Assembly (NCBI GenBank): GCA_965603365.1 | Contig: CBFDCR010000030.1 | Coordinates: 1-58,621 of the forward strand | DNA length: 58,621 nucleotides | Direction of reading: 5' to 3' | DNA from: JAHELQ01 sp965603365 | GTDB taxonomy: Bacteria; Acidobacteriota; Aminicenantia; UBA2199 | In this document: one piece after another, positions 26,398-35,184 of the stretch | Layout of the letters: every line of letters begins with the position of its first letter | How positions within the stretch are numbered: position 1 is the stretch's first letter | Notes under the pieces: generated by a model | Told to the model about the DNA's origin: nothing | What the model saw: only the letters and a program-made list of their open reading frames with translations | Databases searched by the model: none | Position numbers and translations under genes: made by a program

Positions 26398-28662
26398 ATG
26401 AAAGATCTACGACGTACCGTGTTCTTAATTTTTATGGTGGGTTTACTAAGCCTCGGCATAGGTGTAACTGCCTTTTCAAGTGAAGTCACCGCCGGGCATG
26501 AACCTGAGATTTTCCAGGAAGTGAAGTTTTTCCGTGTATACTTCGATGAGCTGGCGACGGCTCACAAAATTGTGATCTCCATGAACACCGTTGAGTCCAG
26601 ATACGAAGAAGGTTACGTGATCGTGGAAGTGGCGAATCGTGCTGAATACGACCGCTTACTGAGAACCGGCCTGATGATGGAGGAAATTGCCGATCCCCTG
26701 AAGGAAAAACTGGAGGCGATTCGCCGGGCCGCCCTGTATCAAATCGAGGCCATACCCGGCTATCCGTGTTATCGCACGGTGGAAGAGACCTTTACCACCG
26801 CCGAGTCGATTGCCGCCAATTATCCCCAACTGGCCACCTGGACCGATCACGGCGACTCATGGGAAAAGGACAATGGCTTGGGCGGCTACGACCTGAAAGT
26901 ATTGAAGTTAACCAACTCTGCCGTAGCCGGGCCCAAGCCCAGGATATTCTTAACAGGGGCCATCCATGCCCGTGAATACGCCACCGCCGAACTGGTTACC
27001 CGCTTAGCCGAATACCTGGTGGACAACCACGGCACCGACCCCGATGCCACCTGGATGGTAGACCATCACGAAATCCATATTATGCTGCAGGCCAACCCGG
27101 ACGGACGGAAAAAAGCGGAGACCGGACTATCATGGCGTAAAAATACCAACCAGAACTACTGCAGCCCCACCAGCAACTACCGGGGCGCAGATCTCAACCG
27201 GAACTTTGCCTTTAAATGGGCGTGCTGCGGCGGTTCCAGTGATTACGAGTGCGACTCGACCTATCACGGCGCCTATGCCGCCTCGGAGCCGGAGACCCAG
27301 GACATTCAGAATTACATGCTGACCCAGTTCCCCGACCAGCGGGGTCCCAACGATAACGATCCGGCACCCCTCGATGCCACCGGTGTCTATCTCGACATTC
27401 ATAGTCACGGCCGGCTGGTGTTGTGGCCCTGGGGCTGGACCCCCGATCCGGCACCCAATGCCACCGGGCTGCAAACATTTGGCCGCAAGATGGCTTACTT
27501 CAACGGACATACCCCCAAACAGGGTTACGGTCTCTATCCCACCGACGGCACCACCAAAGCCTTTGGCTACGGTGAACTGGGGATACCGGCTTATACCATT
27601 GAAGTGGGTACCACTTTCTTCCAGGACTGCTCCTACTTCGAGAATATCCTCGTACCGGATAACATACCCGCCCTGTTGTATGCCGTTAAGGTGGCCAGGA
27701 CCCCTTACATGACACCGGGCGGGCCCGATGCCGTTAACGTTGCCCTCGATTCCGGTTCAACACCTCCGGGCATACCCGCGGGAACGGTTGTCACCTTAAG
27801 TGCTGCGGCCGACGATACCCGCTACAACAACAGCAACGGCACCGAACCGTCGCAAAATATCGCCGCGGCCGAGTACTATATGGACGTACCCCCCTGGGTA
27901 ACCGACCCTGTGCCGATACCTATTGCCATGTCACCCTCGGATGGGAGTTTCAACAGTACGGTCGAGGCCGTTGAAGCTGCCATCGATACCACCGGCTGGA
28001 GTGAAGGGCAGCATATTATTTTCGTGCACGGCCAGGACAAGGATGGCAACTGGGGTGCCTTCAGCGCCGTGTTTCTTTATATTGACAACAGCGGTACCCC
28101 CCCACCGGCCGCCCCATCGAATCTAACCGCCGGTGCGGTATCCTGTAACCAGATCGACCTGGCCTGGACAGACAACGCCGACAACGAGACTTCATTTAGG
28201 ATTGAAAGAAGTACCAACGGCGCCGTTTTCTCCGAAATTGACTCGGTTGCCGCCGATATTACCACTTACAGCGACACTACGGCGGCAGAGAATACGACCT
28301 ACTGGTACCGGGTCAGAGCGTCCAACCCCTACGGCAATTCCGACTATTCAAATACCGACAGCGCCTCGACTCCCGTATGCCCCAGCAATCCACCCGCCGC
28401 GCCCACCAACCTGAACGCCAGAGCCAAAGGTAAGGCCAAAATAAACTTAATCTGGACCGACAACGCCGATAACGAAGACGGTTTCCACATCTACCACGGC
28501 ACCGACGGCGTCAATTTCGACCTCCTCGATACAATCGGCCCCAACATCACCACCTACGACGACTTCACTGGCCAGTCCGGCAACACCTACTACTACAAAG
28601 TCTGTGCCTACAACGGCGACGGCGAAACCTGCTCCAACATCGCCTCGGCCTACATAAAATAA
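26398..28662 (+). CDS. Secreted M14 zinc carboxypeptidase with FN3 domains
   Basis: 754 aa from the ATG at 26398, which has AAGGAGGA before it; an earlier in-frame ATG at 26293 has no ribosome site. Signal peptide at about 1-30. Residues about 100-430 form the M14 fold: Zn ligands in AIHAREY (His 190, Glu 193), substrate-binding NPDGR and DLNRNF, the third Zn ligand in DIHSHGR (His 335), and the catalytic Glu in TIEVGTTFF (Glu 402). A linking region with YMDVPPW follows, then two fibronectin type III domains (about 575-755) with repeated DNADNE-x-x-F-x-I. It digests proteins outside the cell or at its surface. Similar proteins carry a C-terminal sorting tail; none is seen here. Confidence 0.93.
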   Translation: MKDLRRTVFLIFMVGLLSLGIGVTAFSSEVTAGHEPEIFQEVKFFRVYFDELATAHKIVISMNTVESRYEEGYVIVEVANRAEYDRLLRTGLMMEEIADPLKEKLEAIRRAALYQIEAIPGYPCYRTVEETFTTAESIAANYPQLATWTDHGDSWEKDNGLGGYDLKVLKLTNSAVAGPKPRIFLTGAIHAREYATAELVTRLAEYLVDNHGTDPDATWMVDHHEIHIMLQANPDGRKKAETGLSWRKNTNQNYCSPTSNYRGADLNRNFAFKWACCGGSSDYECDSTYHGAYAASEPETQDIQNYMLTQFPDQRGPNDNDPAPLDATGVYLDIHSHGRLVLWPWGWTPDPAPNATGLQTFGRKMAYFNGHTPKQGYGLYPTDGTTKAFGYGELGIPAYTIEVGTTFFQDCSYFENILVPDNIPALLYAVKVARTPYMTPGGPDAVNVALDSGSTPPGIPAGTVVTLSAAADDTRYNNSNGTEPSQNIAAAEYYMDVPPWVTDPVPIPIAMSPSDGSFNSTVEAVEAAIDTTGWSEGQHIIFVHGQDKDGNWGAFSAVFLYIDNSGTPPPAAPSNLTAGAVSCNQIDLAWTDNADNETSFRIERSTNGAVFSEIDSVAADITTYSDTTAAENTTYWYRVRASNPYGNSDYSNTDSASTPVCPSNPPAAPTNLNARAKGKAKINLIWTDNADNEDGFHIYHGTDGVNFDLLDTIGPNITTYDDFTGQSGNTYYYKVCAYNGDGETCSNIASAYIK

Positions 28663-28779
28663 CATAAGCTGCAATCTGCGTAAACGACAATACTTAAATC
28701 CATATACGACACCTGACGTTAACAGCCTCGCCTCCGGGGATTCCAGTGTTGTTAGAGTCAAGAATGACTGAAAATACAA

Positions 28780-29405
28780 TTTTAAGGCATCTGCAAATTC
28801 ACCTTTGTCGTCTCTTCTCTTTTCGTTGATTTTCATCGACTTGTTGTAGCGTTGCAGGGCCGGGTCGTATTGGCCGAAGTGGTGATGGTGGACTTGCCGA
28901 TGCCGCCGGGACCTTTGAGCACCAGCGGACCGGCAGTCATGGCCAATATTTTGCAAATCCCGGCGGATGATCTTAGTTTTGGCATCCTGAACAAGGGGCA
29001 GCGATTGCATAGGTTTTTTTTGAGTGAGTTTGTCTAAAAAGGTATCTTGATGTTCTTTCAGACACTCCGCCATCAGGATGACCGTCAACTCCCGGTACTG
29101 CTCTGTCAGTGAGAATTCCGATACCAGGTCTCCGGCGAGGGGGCGGTGATACTCGTCCTGACCAGCGGGCAAGAGGAAGACGTGAAAATCCTCGATATTT
29201 TCGGCAACGATCTCCAGAAACCGCTGGCTGTTTGCCCTGACCGATTGTTTCAACTCCTTGAGCAAGTCCTCCAGATGCCCTGTCCTGCTTCCGGAGAACT
29301 TTATAGGAGTATTTAAAAATAGTTCCCGGAAGTGCTGGCTGTCGATATTCCGGGAGAAGGTCTTGATCTTGTCATATCCTTTTAATATCCCTGAAACGTC
29401 TATCT
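28780..29405 (-). pseudogene. Remnant of a STAND NTPase with TPR tail
   Basis: On the minus strand a frame encodes a helical domain (KIKTFSRNIDSQHFRELFL, SEFSLTEQYRELTVILMAE, QSLPLVQDAKTKIIRRDL). A frameshift near 28945 follows, then Walker A in LVLKGPGGIGKSTITT (about 28888-28912). Directly after the P-loop the first frame resumes as GQYDPALQRYNKSMKIN, a TPR repeat. The NTPase core has been deleted between the P-loop and the TPRs. The 5' end has no start codon with a ribosome site. Confidence 0.65.
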
Positions 29406-29524
29406 AAAAAATTGATCCAGGTGAAATAAATAACACAAAACCAAAAAAATAACATGAGATGACAGTCTTGCCTGATCATTCGACCACTTAGCCTTAACGT
29501 TAAAAAATTTTATGTTGAACTAAA

Positions 29525-29553
29525 TTGAGAATCACCTGGCAATGTGATAAAAT
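29525..29553 (+). promoter_or_regulatory. Promoter of the phosphatase cluster, near-leaderless
   Basis: TTGAGA (29525-29530), 17 bp, TAAAAT (29548-29553). The ATG at 29559 follows 5 bp after the -10 box, so the message should have no leader. The GTG at 29544 lies inside the promoter and cannot be the start. Confidence 0.6.
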
Positions 29554-29558
29554 GGCCT

Positions 29559-31646
29559 ATGTCCAAAAGTAGACTTTTTTTGATATTGTTGTTGGTTATT
29601 TTTATATACCCGGTGTTGGCCTATGTCGGACCGGGGGCCGGTTTTGCCTTTGCCGGTTCTTTTTTGTTTATCTTTGCCGCCTTTTTCCTGGCTTTTTTCA
29701 ATTTTCTGACCTTTCCCATCCGGGCCTTGATCAAGTTTATAAAACGGTACAAGACCTTGAAACATGCCAGATACAAGCGGGTGATTATCATCGGTTTTGA
29801 CGGCATGGACTATAAATTGATGAACCGGTTCATGAAGGCGGGCAAACATTTTCCCCATTTTGAAAAGCTGGCCGAGCAAGGCACCTTTGCCCCCCTGCTG
29901 AGTACGGAGCCGCCCATTTCGCCGGTGGCCTGGTCTACTTTTGCCACCGGCGTCAATCCCGGCAAACACAACATCTTCGACTTCCTGACCACCGACCGCA
30001 AGACCTACATGCCCAAGATTTCTTGCTCCGAGATCATCCCCCCCAAACGGTTCTGGCACATCGGCAAATGGACCGTTCCCCTGTCCAGGCCTAAAATCGA
30101 GCTGAAGCGAAAGAGCCAGAGCTTCTGGAAGATCGTGGGCGACCGGGGTATCTTTGCCTCGGTGCTGCGGGTGCCCTATACGTTTCCGCCGGAAAAGTTT
30201 TACGGCACCATGCTCTCCGGTCTGGGTACACCGGACCTGCGGGGCAGCCAGGGCAGCTTCAGCTTTTATACCACCGACGGCGGCGGGCAGTCGGACATCT
30301 GGGAGGGGGAATTTGAAAAGTTGGAGAAGGTGGGGGAGCACCGGTATACGGGCAAGATCAAGGGCCCGGCCAATCCCTTTGTAAAGGGTAATCCGCCGCT
30401 GAAAATCCCCTTTTATTTGACCCTCCACCCCGAGAACGGCTCGGCGGTGTTTGAGGTGAATAAAGAAAAGGTGACCATCGAAGCCAATAAAATTTCCGAC
30501 TGGGTGAAGCTGGAATTTAAGGCCGGCCTGGTCAAAATAGCCGGGGTGACCCAGTTGGCGCTGTCCAATACCGACCCGGTCCGCCTCTACCTCGCGCCCA
30601 TCAACATCGACCCCGAAAGCCCCTCCATGGCCGTGTCCCATCCCCGGATTTTCTCCGTCTACTTAGCCAAACTGTTGGGCCCCTTTGCCACCTTAGGCAT
30701 GGTGGAGGATACCACCGCGGTAAATGAAAAGGTGTTGTCGGAATCACTCTTCGTGGATCAGGTGTACAATGCCCAGCGGGAGCGGGAACAGGTATTTTTC
30801 GACAGCCTGAAGAAATTGAAGAAGGGCCTGGTTGTCCAGGTGTTTGAAGCCACCGACCGCATCCAGCACATGTTCTGGCGCTACATGAAAGACTCCGGAT
30901 CACCGGCACCGCAGCCGTCGAAGGATGAACAGGTCAGGCAGGCCATCTACCACTCCTACCGGGCAATGGACGATTTCCTGGGCAGGTTGTTCACATTTTT
31001 AAAGGACGACGACTGCCTGATGATCGTGTCGGATCACGGGTTTAACGCCTTTAACCGGGGCTTTCATCTCAATTCCTGGCTGCATAAAGAGGGCTACCTG
31101 GTATTAAAAGAGGACAAAAGCGAAAGCGACAAGTGGTATGCCGATGTGGATTGGTCGAAATCGAAGGCCTACGGCCAGGGGCTGAACGGTATGTTTTTGA
31201 ATATGAAGGGCCGGGAGAAATACGGCATCGTGAACAGCGGCAAAGAGGCGGAGGCCCTCAAGGAAGAGATCAAGCGGAAGCTGTTGAAATTGAAGGACCC
31301 CAAAACCGCCCAGCCGGTGGCGAAGGGGGTCTGGAAGCGGGAGGAGATTTATAAAGGCCCCTATGTGCAGAATGCTCCGGATGTGGTGGTGGGTTATAAT
31401 ATCGGCATCCGGGTCTCCTGGGAGTCGTCGGTGAATTATGTGGGCAACGAGATCTTTGGCGACAATACCCGCATGTGGAGCGGCGACCACGCCTTTACCC
31501 GCGATCAGGTGCCGGGAATTTTCTTTTGCAACAAAAGAGTAGATGCGGAACAGCCATCCTTGATGGATATTTCTCCCACGGTACTGTCGGTGTTGGGGAT
31601 CAAGCCCCCGACTTTTATCGACGGTAAAAATTTGGGGATCCATTGA
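29559..31646 (+). CDS. Membrane-anchored alkaline-phosphatase-superfamily phosphodiesterase/nucleotide pyrophosphatase-like protein
   Basis: 695 aa. Two hydrophobic segments at the N-terminus (about 4-55: LFLILLLVIFIYPVLAYVG and FAGSFLFIFAAFFLAFFNFL) anchor it in the membrane. The catalytic domain has the superfamily metal site VIIIGFDGMD, the nucleophile region PVAWSTFATG (Ser 126/Thr 127), VSDHGFNAF, and a late GDHAF pair. The type I phosphodiesterase/nucleotide pyrophosphatase family hydrolyses or transfers phosphate-ester groups; the substrate cannot be read from sequence. It is first of four co-directional genes; a TAT-type paralogue follows 31 bp later. Confidence 0.88.
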   Translation: MSKSRLFLILLLVIFIYPVLAYVGPGAGFAFAGSFLFIFAAFFLAFFNFLTFPIRALIKFIKRYKTLKHARYKRVIIIGFDGMDYKLMNRFMKAGKHFPHFEKLAEQGTFAPLLSTEPPISPVAWSTFATGVNPGKHNIFDFLTTDRKTYMPKISCSEIIPPKRFWHIGKWTVPLSRPKIELKRKSQSFWKIVGDRGIFASVLRVPYTFPPEKFYGTMLSGLGTPDLRGSQGSFSFYTTDGGGQSDIWEGEFEKLEKVGEHRYTGKIKGPANPFVKGNPPLKIPFYLTLHPENGSAVFEVNKEKVTIEANKISDWVKLEFKAGLVKIAGVTQLALSNTDPVRLYLAPINIDPESPSMAVSHPRIFSVYLAKLLGPFATLGMVEDTTAVNEKVLSESLFVDQVYNAQREREQVFFDSLKKLKKGLVVQVFEATDRIQHMFWRYMKDSGSPAPQPSKDEQVRQAIYHSYRAMDDFLGRLFTFLKDDDCLMIVSDHGFNAFNRGFHLNSWLHKEGYLVLKEDKSESDKWYADVDWSKSKAYGQGLNGMFLNMKGREKYGIVNSGKEAEALKEEIKRKLLKLKDPKTAQPVAKGVWKREEIYKGPYVQNAPDVVVGYNIGIRVSWESSVNYVGNEIFGDNTRMWSGDHAFTRDQVPGIFFCNKRVDAEQPSLMDISPTVLSVLGIKPPTFIDGKNLGIH

Positions 31647-31677
31647 GGACGGCTATGGGAACAATAAGGATCTAACA

Positions 31678-33651
31678 ATGAAGAGAAGGGAGTTTGTCAA
31701 GAATACAGGGCTGCTTCTGGCGGCTTCGCCCTTTATGAATTTTGCCGCCGGCAGTGCCAAAAACAAGAAGATGATGGTGCTGGGCATCGACGGCATGGAC
31801 CCTGGGGTGGTCTACCGTTTGATGCAGCAGGGGAAGTTACCCCACATGCAGCAGTTGGCCGAGCAGGGCACCTTTACCATGATGCGTACCACCATTCCGC
31901 CCCAGAGCCCGGTGGCCTGGGGTAGTTTTACCACCGGGACTGATCCCGGGGGCTACGGGGTCTACGATTTTTTGCACCGTGATCCCGCCACCTATTTCCC
32001 CTTTTCCTCCCAGGCCGAAACGACCCCGGCCAAAAATATCGTCAAACTGGGTAAGTACCGCATCCCCCTCACCTCCAGCGATGTGAAGCTGCTGCGCCAG
32101 GGTAAGCCCTTCTGGAACTATCTGGAAGAGCGGGATATCCCGGCCACCCTGTTCAAACTGCCGGGCAATTACCCCCCATCGGAGACCGACCAGAGAAGCA
32201 TTTCGGGGCTGGGTACCCCCAGTGTCAATGGCGATGATTACGGCACCTATATATTATATACCAGCGATGAGGTGGAAGCGGAGCGGGACGTCTCCCCCAA
32301 TAAAATCTATTACGCCTATGTCAACGAAGACAATGTCATGGAAGACGGGGTCATCGAGGGCCCGGTGAATGACCTGGTGGAGAACGGCGAAGTGGTGGAG
32401 ATTCCCTTCAAAGTGTATGTAGATTATACCCACAAGACCGCCCGCATCGATGTGCAGGGCCAGGAGATATTGATCGCCGAAAAAGAGTTGTCCGATTGGG
32501 TGGAGGTGGAGTTTCCCCTGATTAAAGGGATCAGCAGCCTGACCGGTATGGTGCAGTTTTACCTGCTGGAATTGGGGGAACGATTCCGGTTGTACGTTTC
32601 ACCGGTTCACATCAGCCCGGCTCACCCCGCCCTGACTATCAGTACCCCGTCATCCTACAGCACGGAGCTGGCCGATAAGGTGGGGCTCTTCCATACCATC
32701 AGCCTGCCTTCGGCTACCAAACCGCTGCAGCATGGGGTCTTCTCGATGGAGAATTTCCTGGAGCAGCACCTGTCGGTGCACCGGGAGAGTGAGAAGATTT
32801 TTGCCTTTGAATTCGAGCGGTTTTTGCAGCAGAAACAGGGCCTGCTGTTTTTTTACTTTTCCACCCTGGATCTGGGCCAACACATGATGTGGGTGTTAAA
32901 CGATAAAGACCACCCCTTTTATCATCCCCAGGAGAGCCAGCGTTTCGGCGCCGTGCGAGATGAACTCTACATCCGCCACGACCGTGTCCTGGGGGAGGCG
33001 CTGAAGAGGCTGCCGTCGGATGTGGCGGTAATCGTGATGTCGGACCATGGATTCGGCCCCTACCGGCGGCAGGTGAACCTCAACAACTGGCTCTTCGAAG
33101 AGGGTTACCTCAAAGTGGAAGGGGGTGAGATCTTCGAGGAAATGAGTATCCTGGAGTATGCCGATTGGGGCAACACCAGGGCTTATTTTCTGGGATTGAA
33201 CGGTTTCTATCTGAATATGAAGGGCAGAGAGGCCCAGGGGATTGTCACCCGGCAGGAACGCCGGCAATTGCTGGAAGATCTCAAGGCGAAGCTGGAGGCG
33301 ATAACCGATCCCCAGAACGGCCAGCAGGTGATTTCCACCGCTTACATCTGCGAGGATCATTTTTCCGGAGATTATCTGGATCGGGCACCGGATATCATCA
33401 TCGGCTATCAGAAGGGGTATCGTTCCGAAGATGTCTCGGCCATGGGCAGCTTTTCGTCCCGGCTAATTGGAGATAACATGGACTGGTGGTCCGGCGACCA
33501 TCTCATCGATCCCAAATGGGTACCGGCCAGTTTCCTGGCCAATTTCAAGATCAGTCAAAAGGTTCCGGCCATCAAGGATGTGTCTCCCACCATCCTGAAA
33601 TATTTTGGCATCGACAAATTTCCGACCATGACGGGTAAATCATTAATTTAG
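31678..33651 (+). CDS. TAT-exported alkaline-phosphatase-superfamily protein
   Basis: 657 aa, paralogous to the preceding gene. The N-terminus reads MKRREFVKNTGLLLAASPFM, a twin-arginine signal, implying export of a folded, metal-loaded enzyme. Motifs: MVLGIDGMD, SPVAWGSFTTGTDPGGYG (nucleophile region), FFYFSTLDLGQHMMW, VMSDHGFGPYRRQ and WWSGDH. Where the first protein has STFATG this one has GSFTTG. It ends 11 bp before a small gene. Both enzymes probably act at the outer face of the membrane, perhaps on the same phospho-ligand. Confidence 0.88.
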   Translation: MKRREFVKNTGLLLAASPFMNFAAGSAKNKKMMVLGIDGMDPGVVYRLMQQGKLPHMQQLAEQGTFTMMRTTIPPQSPVAWGSFTTGTDPGGYGVYDFLHRDPATYFPFSSQAETTPAKNIVKLGKYRIPLTSSDVKLLRQGKPFWNYLEERDIPATLFKLPGNYPPSETDQRSISGLGTPSVNGDDYGTYILYTSDEVEAERDVSPNKIYYAYVNEDNVMEDGVIEGPVNDLVENGEVVEIPFKVYVDYTHKTARIDVQGQEILIAEKELSDWVEVEFPLIKGISSLTGMVQFYLLELGERFRLYVSPVHISPAHPALTISTPSSYSTELADKVGLFHTISLPSATKPLQHGVFSMENFLEQHLSVHRESEKIFAFEFERFLQQKQGLLFFYFSTLDLGQHMMWVLNDKDHPFYHPQESQRFGAVRDELYIRHDRVLGEALKRLPSDVAVIVMSDHGFGPYRRQVNLNNWLFEEGYLKVEGGEIFEEMSILEYADWGNTRAYFLGLNGFYLNMKGREAQGIVTRQERRQLLEDLKAKLEAITDPQNGQQVISTAYICEDHFSGDYLDRAPDIIIGYQKGYRSEDVSAMGSFSSRLIGDNMDWWSGDHLIDPKWVPASFLANFKISQKVPAIKDVSPTILKYFGIDKFPTMTGKSLI

Positions 33652-33662
33652 GAGAAAGTAGC

Positions 33663-33851
33663 ATGGCGAGTAAGGTTAAACTTAGCAAAGAGAGTGTTCA
33701 AAAGGCTGAAGAGATTATTGCTTTTCACGGTTATTCTTCCCTGGATGAGATGATCGAAAATATGATCAACAAAGAGTATGAAATCATCAAGTCCGAGGAC
33801 AGTAAAGAAGAGTTGGCCGATAAATTGAGCGGCCTGGGATATATTTCGTGA
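33663..33851 (+). CDS. Small helical protein of the phosphatase cluster
   Basis: 62 aa with AGGAGAAAG before the ATG. It is predicted helical and charged (LSKESVQKAEEIIAFHGYSS, LDEMIENMINKEYEI) and ends in LADKLSGLGYIS, a tail reminiscent of the L-x-x-LGY ending of many sulfatase-type enzymes. A ribbon-helix-helix or dimerisation role is possible. No family is recognised. Tight spacing (11 bp) ties it to the phosphatases. Confidence 0.6.
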   Translation: MASKVKLSKESVQKAEEIIAFHGYSSLDEMIENMINKEYEIIKSEDSKEELADKLSGLGYIS

Positions 33852-33902
33852 ATTCGTGAATATCCTATAACCGGATACATGATAACAGGAAGGCAATGAT
33901 AG

Positions 33903-34724
33903 ATGATCCAGACAATTAATTATGCCATAACAAAGATGTTCGATGTGATTTTATACCCCTTTTCGTTTATCAACGATTTTTGGGGGATTCTTTTTTTGAG
34001 TATCGTCTCCTCGGTGGTGGTACTGGTGATTTACAAATATGCCTCTTCCCCCCGCCTCATCCGCCGGGCCAAAAATCAGGTTAAGTCCAGTATCCTTTCC
34101 ATCCGCCTATACAAGGACTTCTGGCGGGTGATTTTGGCTTCGTTTGCCAAAAGCCTGGCCTATACCTTGAAGTATTTTGTTCTCAATGTCGGACCCATTT
34201 TGTTCATTATTCCCATCCTGATGCCGGTGTTTGCCCAGATGGATGTGCGCTACGGCATGCAGCCCTTTGAGGAAGGGAAGATTCTTGTGGTGAAGGCAAA
34301 ATTCAACCGGAGTGTCGAAGACCTGGATGTTCAGTTGCTGGCTAACCGCCACGTCGAACCGGTGATGAATCCGGTCTTTATCAAGGCCCTGAACGAGGTG
34401 AACTGGAAACTGAGGGTGGTAAATGGCGGCGCTACCGCCCTGGAGATCAAGGTGGGGGATCGGGTCGTGCAGAAAGCCCTCTTTGCCGGCGATTACCGGG
34501 GCACCATTTCCAACAAGAAGTTCAGCCGCTCCCAACTGGACCATTTTATCTACCCGGTGGAGAGTCTGTTTCCGGAAGACAGCCATTTAGAACATATCTA
34601 CGTCCGGCACCCCGGTAAGCTGGTCTCTTTCCTGGGTACCCGCATTCACTGGATCATCCACTACCTGGTGCTGGTCCTCATCATCGTGCTCACCTTGCGT
34701 AAAAGATTCAACGTCGAATTTTAG
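33903..34724 (+). CDS. Membrane protein of the phosphatase cluster
   Basis: 273 aa with a membrane helix at about 28-45 (GILFLSIVSSVVVLVIYKY), a pair near 75-110 (VGPILFIIPILMPVFAQ) and one at the C-terminus (WIIHYLVLVLIIVLTL). The basic loop PRLIRRAKNQVKSSILSIRL between the first helices, and the overall layout, recall the YidC/EMC3/DUF106 insertase group, but I cannot confirm that. A periplasmic beta-rich region (about 120-235) precedes the last helix. Probably a partner or anchor for the two exported phosphatases. Confidence 0.6.
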   Translation: MIQTINYAITKMFDVILYPFSFINDFWGILFLSIVSSVVVLVIYKYASSPRLIRRAKNQVKSSILSIRLYKDFWRVILASFAKSLAYTLKYFVLNVGPILFIIPILMPVFAQMDVRYGMQPFEEGKILVVKAKFNRSVEDLDVQLLANRHVEPVMNPVFIKALNEVNWKLRVVNGGATALEIKVGDRVVQKALFAGDYRGTISNKKFSRSQLDHFIYPVESLFPEDSHLEHIYVRHPGKLVSFLGTRIHWIIHYLVLVLIIVLTLRKRFNVEF

Positions 34725-34737
34725 AAATTTTCTTTTT

Positions 34738-35184
34738 TTAATCCCTTATACGGATGGTTTTGAGGCGGCCGGCGATAGAGATGGTGATTTTGTAGGTATA
34801 GTGTTCGTTCCGGACATAGACGGAACAGAGGGGGGCCACCGAACCGGCGGGGGTAAAGACCGGCGAGGCGTTCATATCGACGTCAACATGCTGCTCCAGG
34901 TGGAAGCGCCGCACCTCCTGCCAGTCGCCGTCGTTGCTTTGAAGCAGCAGAAGAGTGCTGCCCTGAATCGTGACTTTGACGCTGCGGTTGTCTTCGATAG
35001 CCTTGTACCGGGCGGTATTGAAGGCCGAGGTGATGGTTCGCAGCGTCTGCTGGATATAGGAGCGGCTTTGATAGGAGCGAAATCCCGAAAAACCGCCGAC
35101 GATGATGAGGGCGGAGATGGTCACGGCGATCAATAGCTCGATCACCGTAAATCCCCTGGATGTTTCTGTTTTAGTTATTTTCAT
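34738..35184 (-). CDS. Type IV minor pseudopilin (GspH/FimT-like)
   Basis: 148 aa. Class III leader with cleavage at RG^FTVIELLIAVTISALIIV, including Glu5, then a GspH-like body (SRSYIQQTLRTITSAFNTAR and KAIEDNRSVKVTI). Last gene of a leftward four-gene pilin operon; it overlaps the PilX-like gene by 4 bp. It would sit at the pilus tip complex that primes assembly. Confidence 0.85.
   Translation of the reverse strand: MKITKTETSRGFTVIELLIAVTISALIIVGGFSGFRSYQSRSYIQQTLRTITSAFNTARYKAIEDNRSVKVTIQGSTLLLLQSNDGDWQEVRRFHLEQHVDVDMNASPVFTPAGSVAPLCSVYVRNEHYTYKITISIAGRLKTIRIRD

Noticed and set aside
28447..28779. C-terminal part of the 272-codon minus strand frame
   Set aside because: This part is antisense to the carboxypeptidase FN3 region; only the upstream part shows STAND/TPR similarity.
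29532..30641. 369-codon minus strand open frame
   Set aside because: Antisense to the phosphatase-superfamily gene, which has clear catalytic motifs; the shadow is Gly/His/Pro-rich with no family match.
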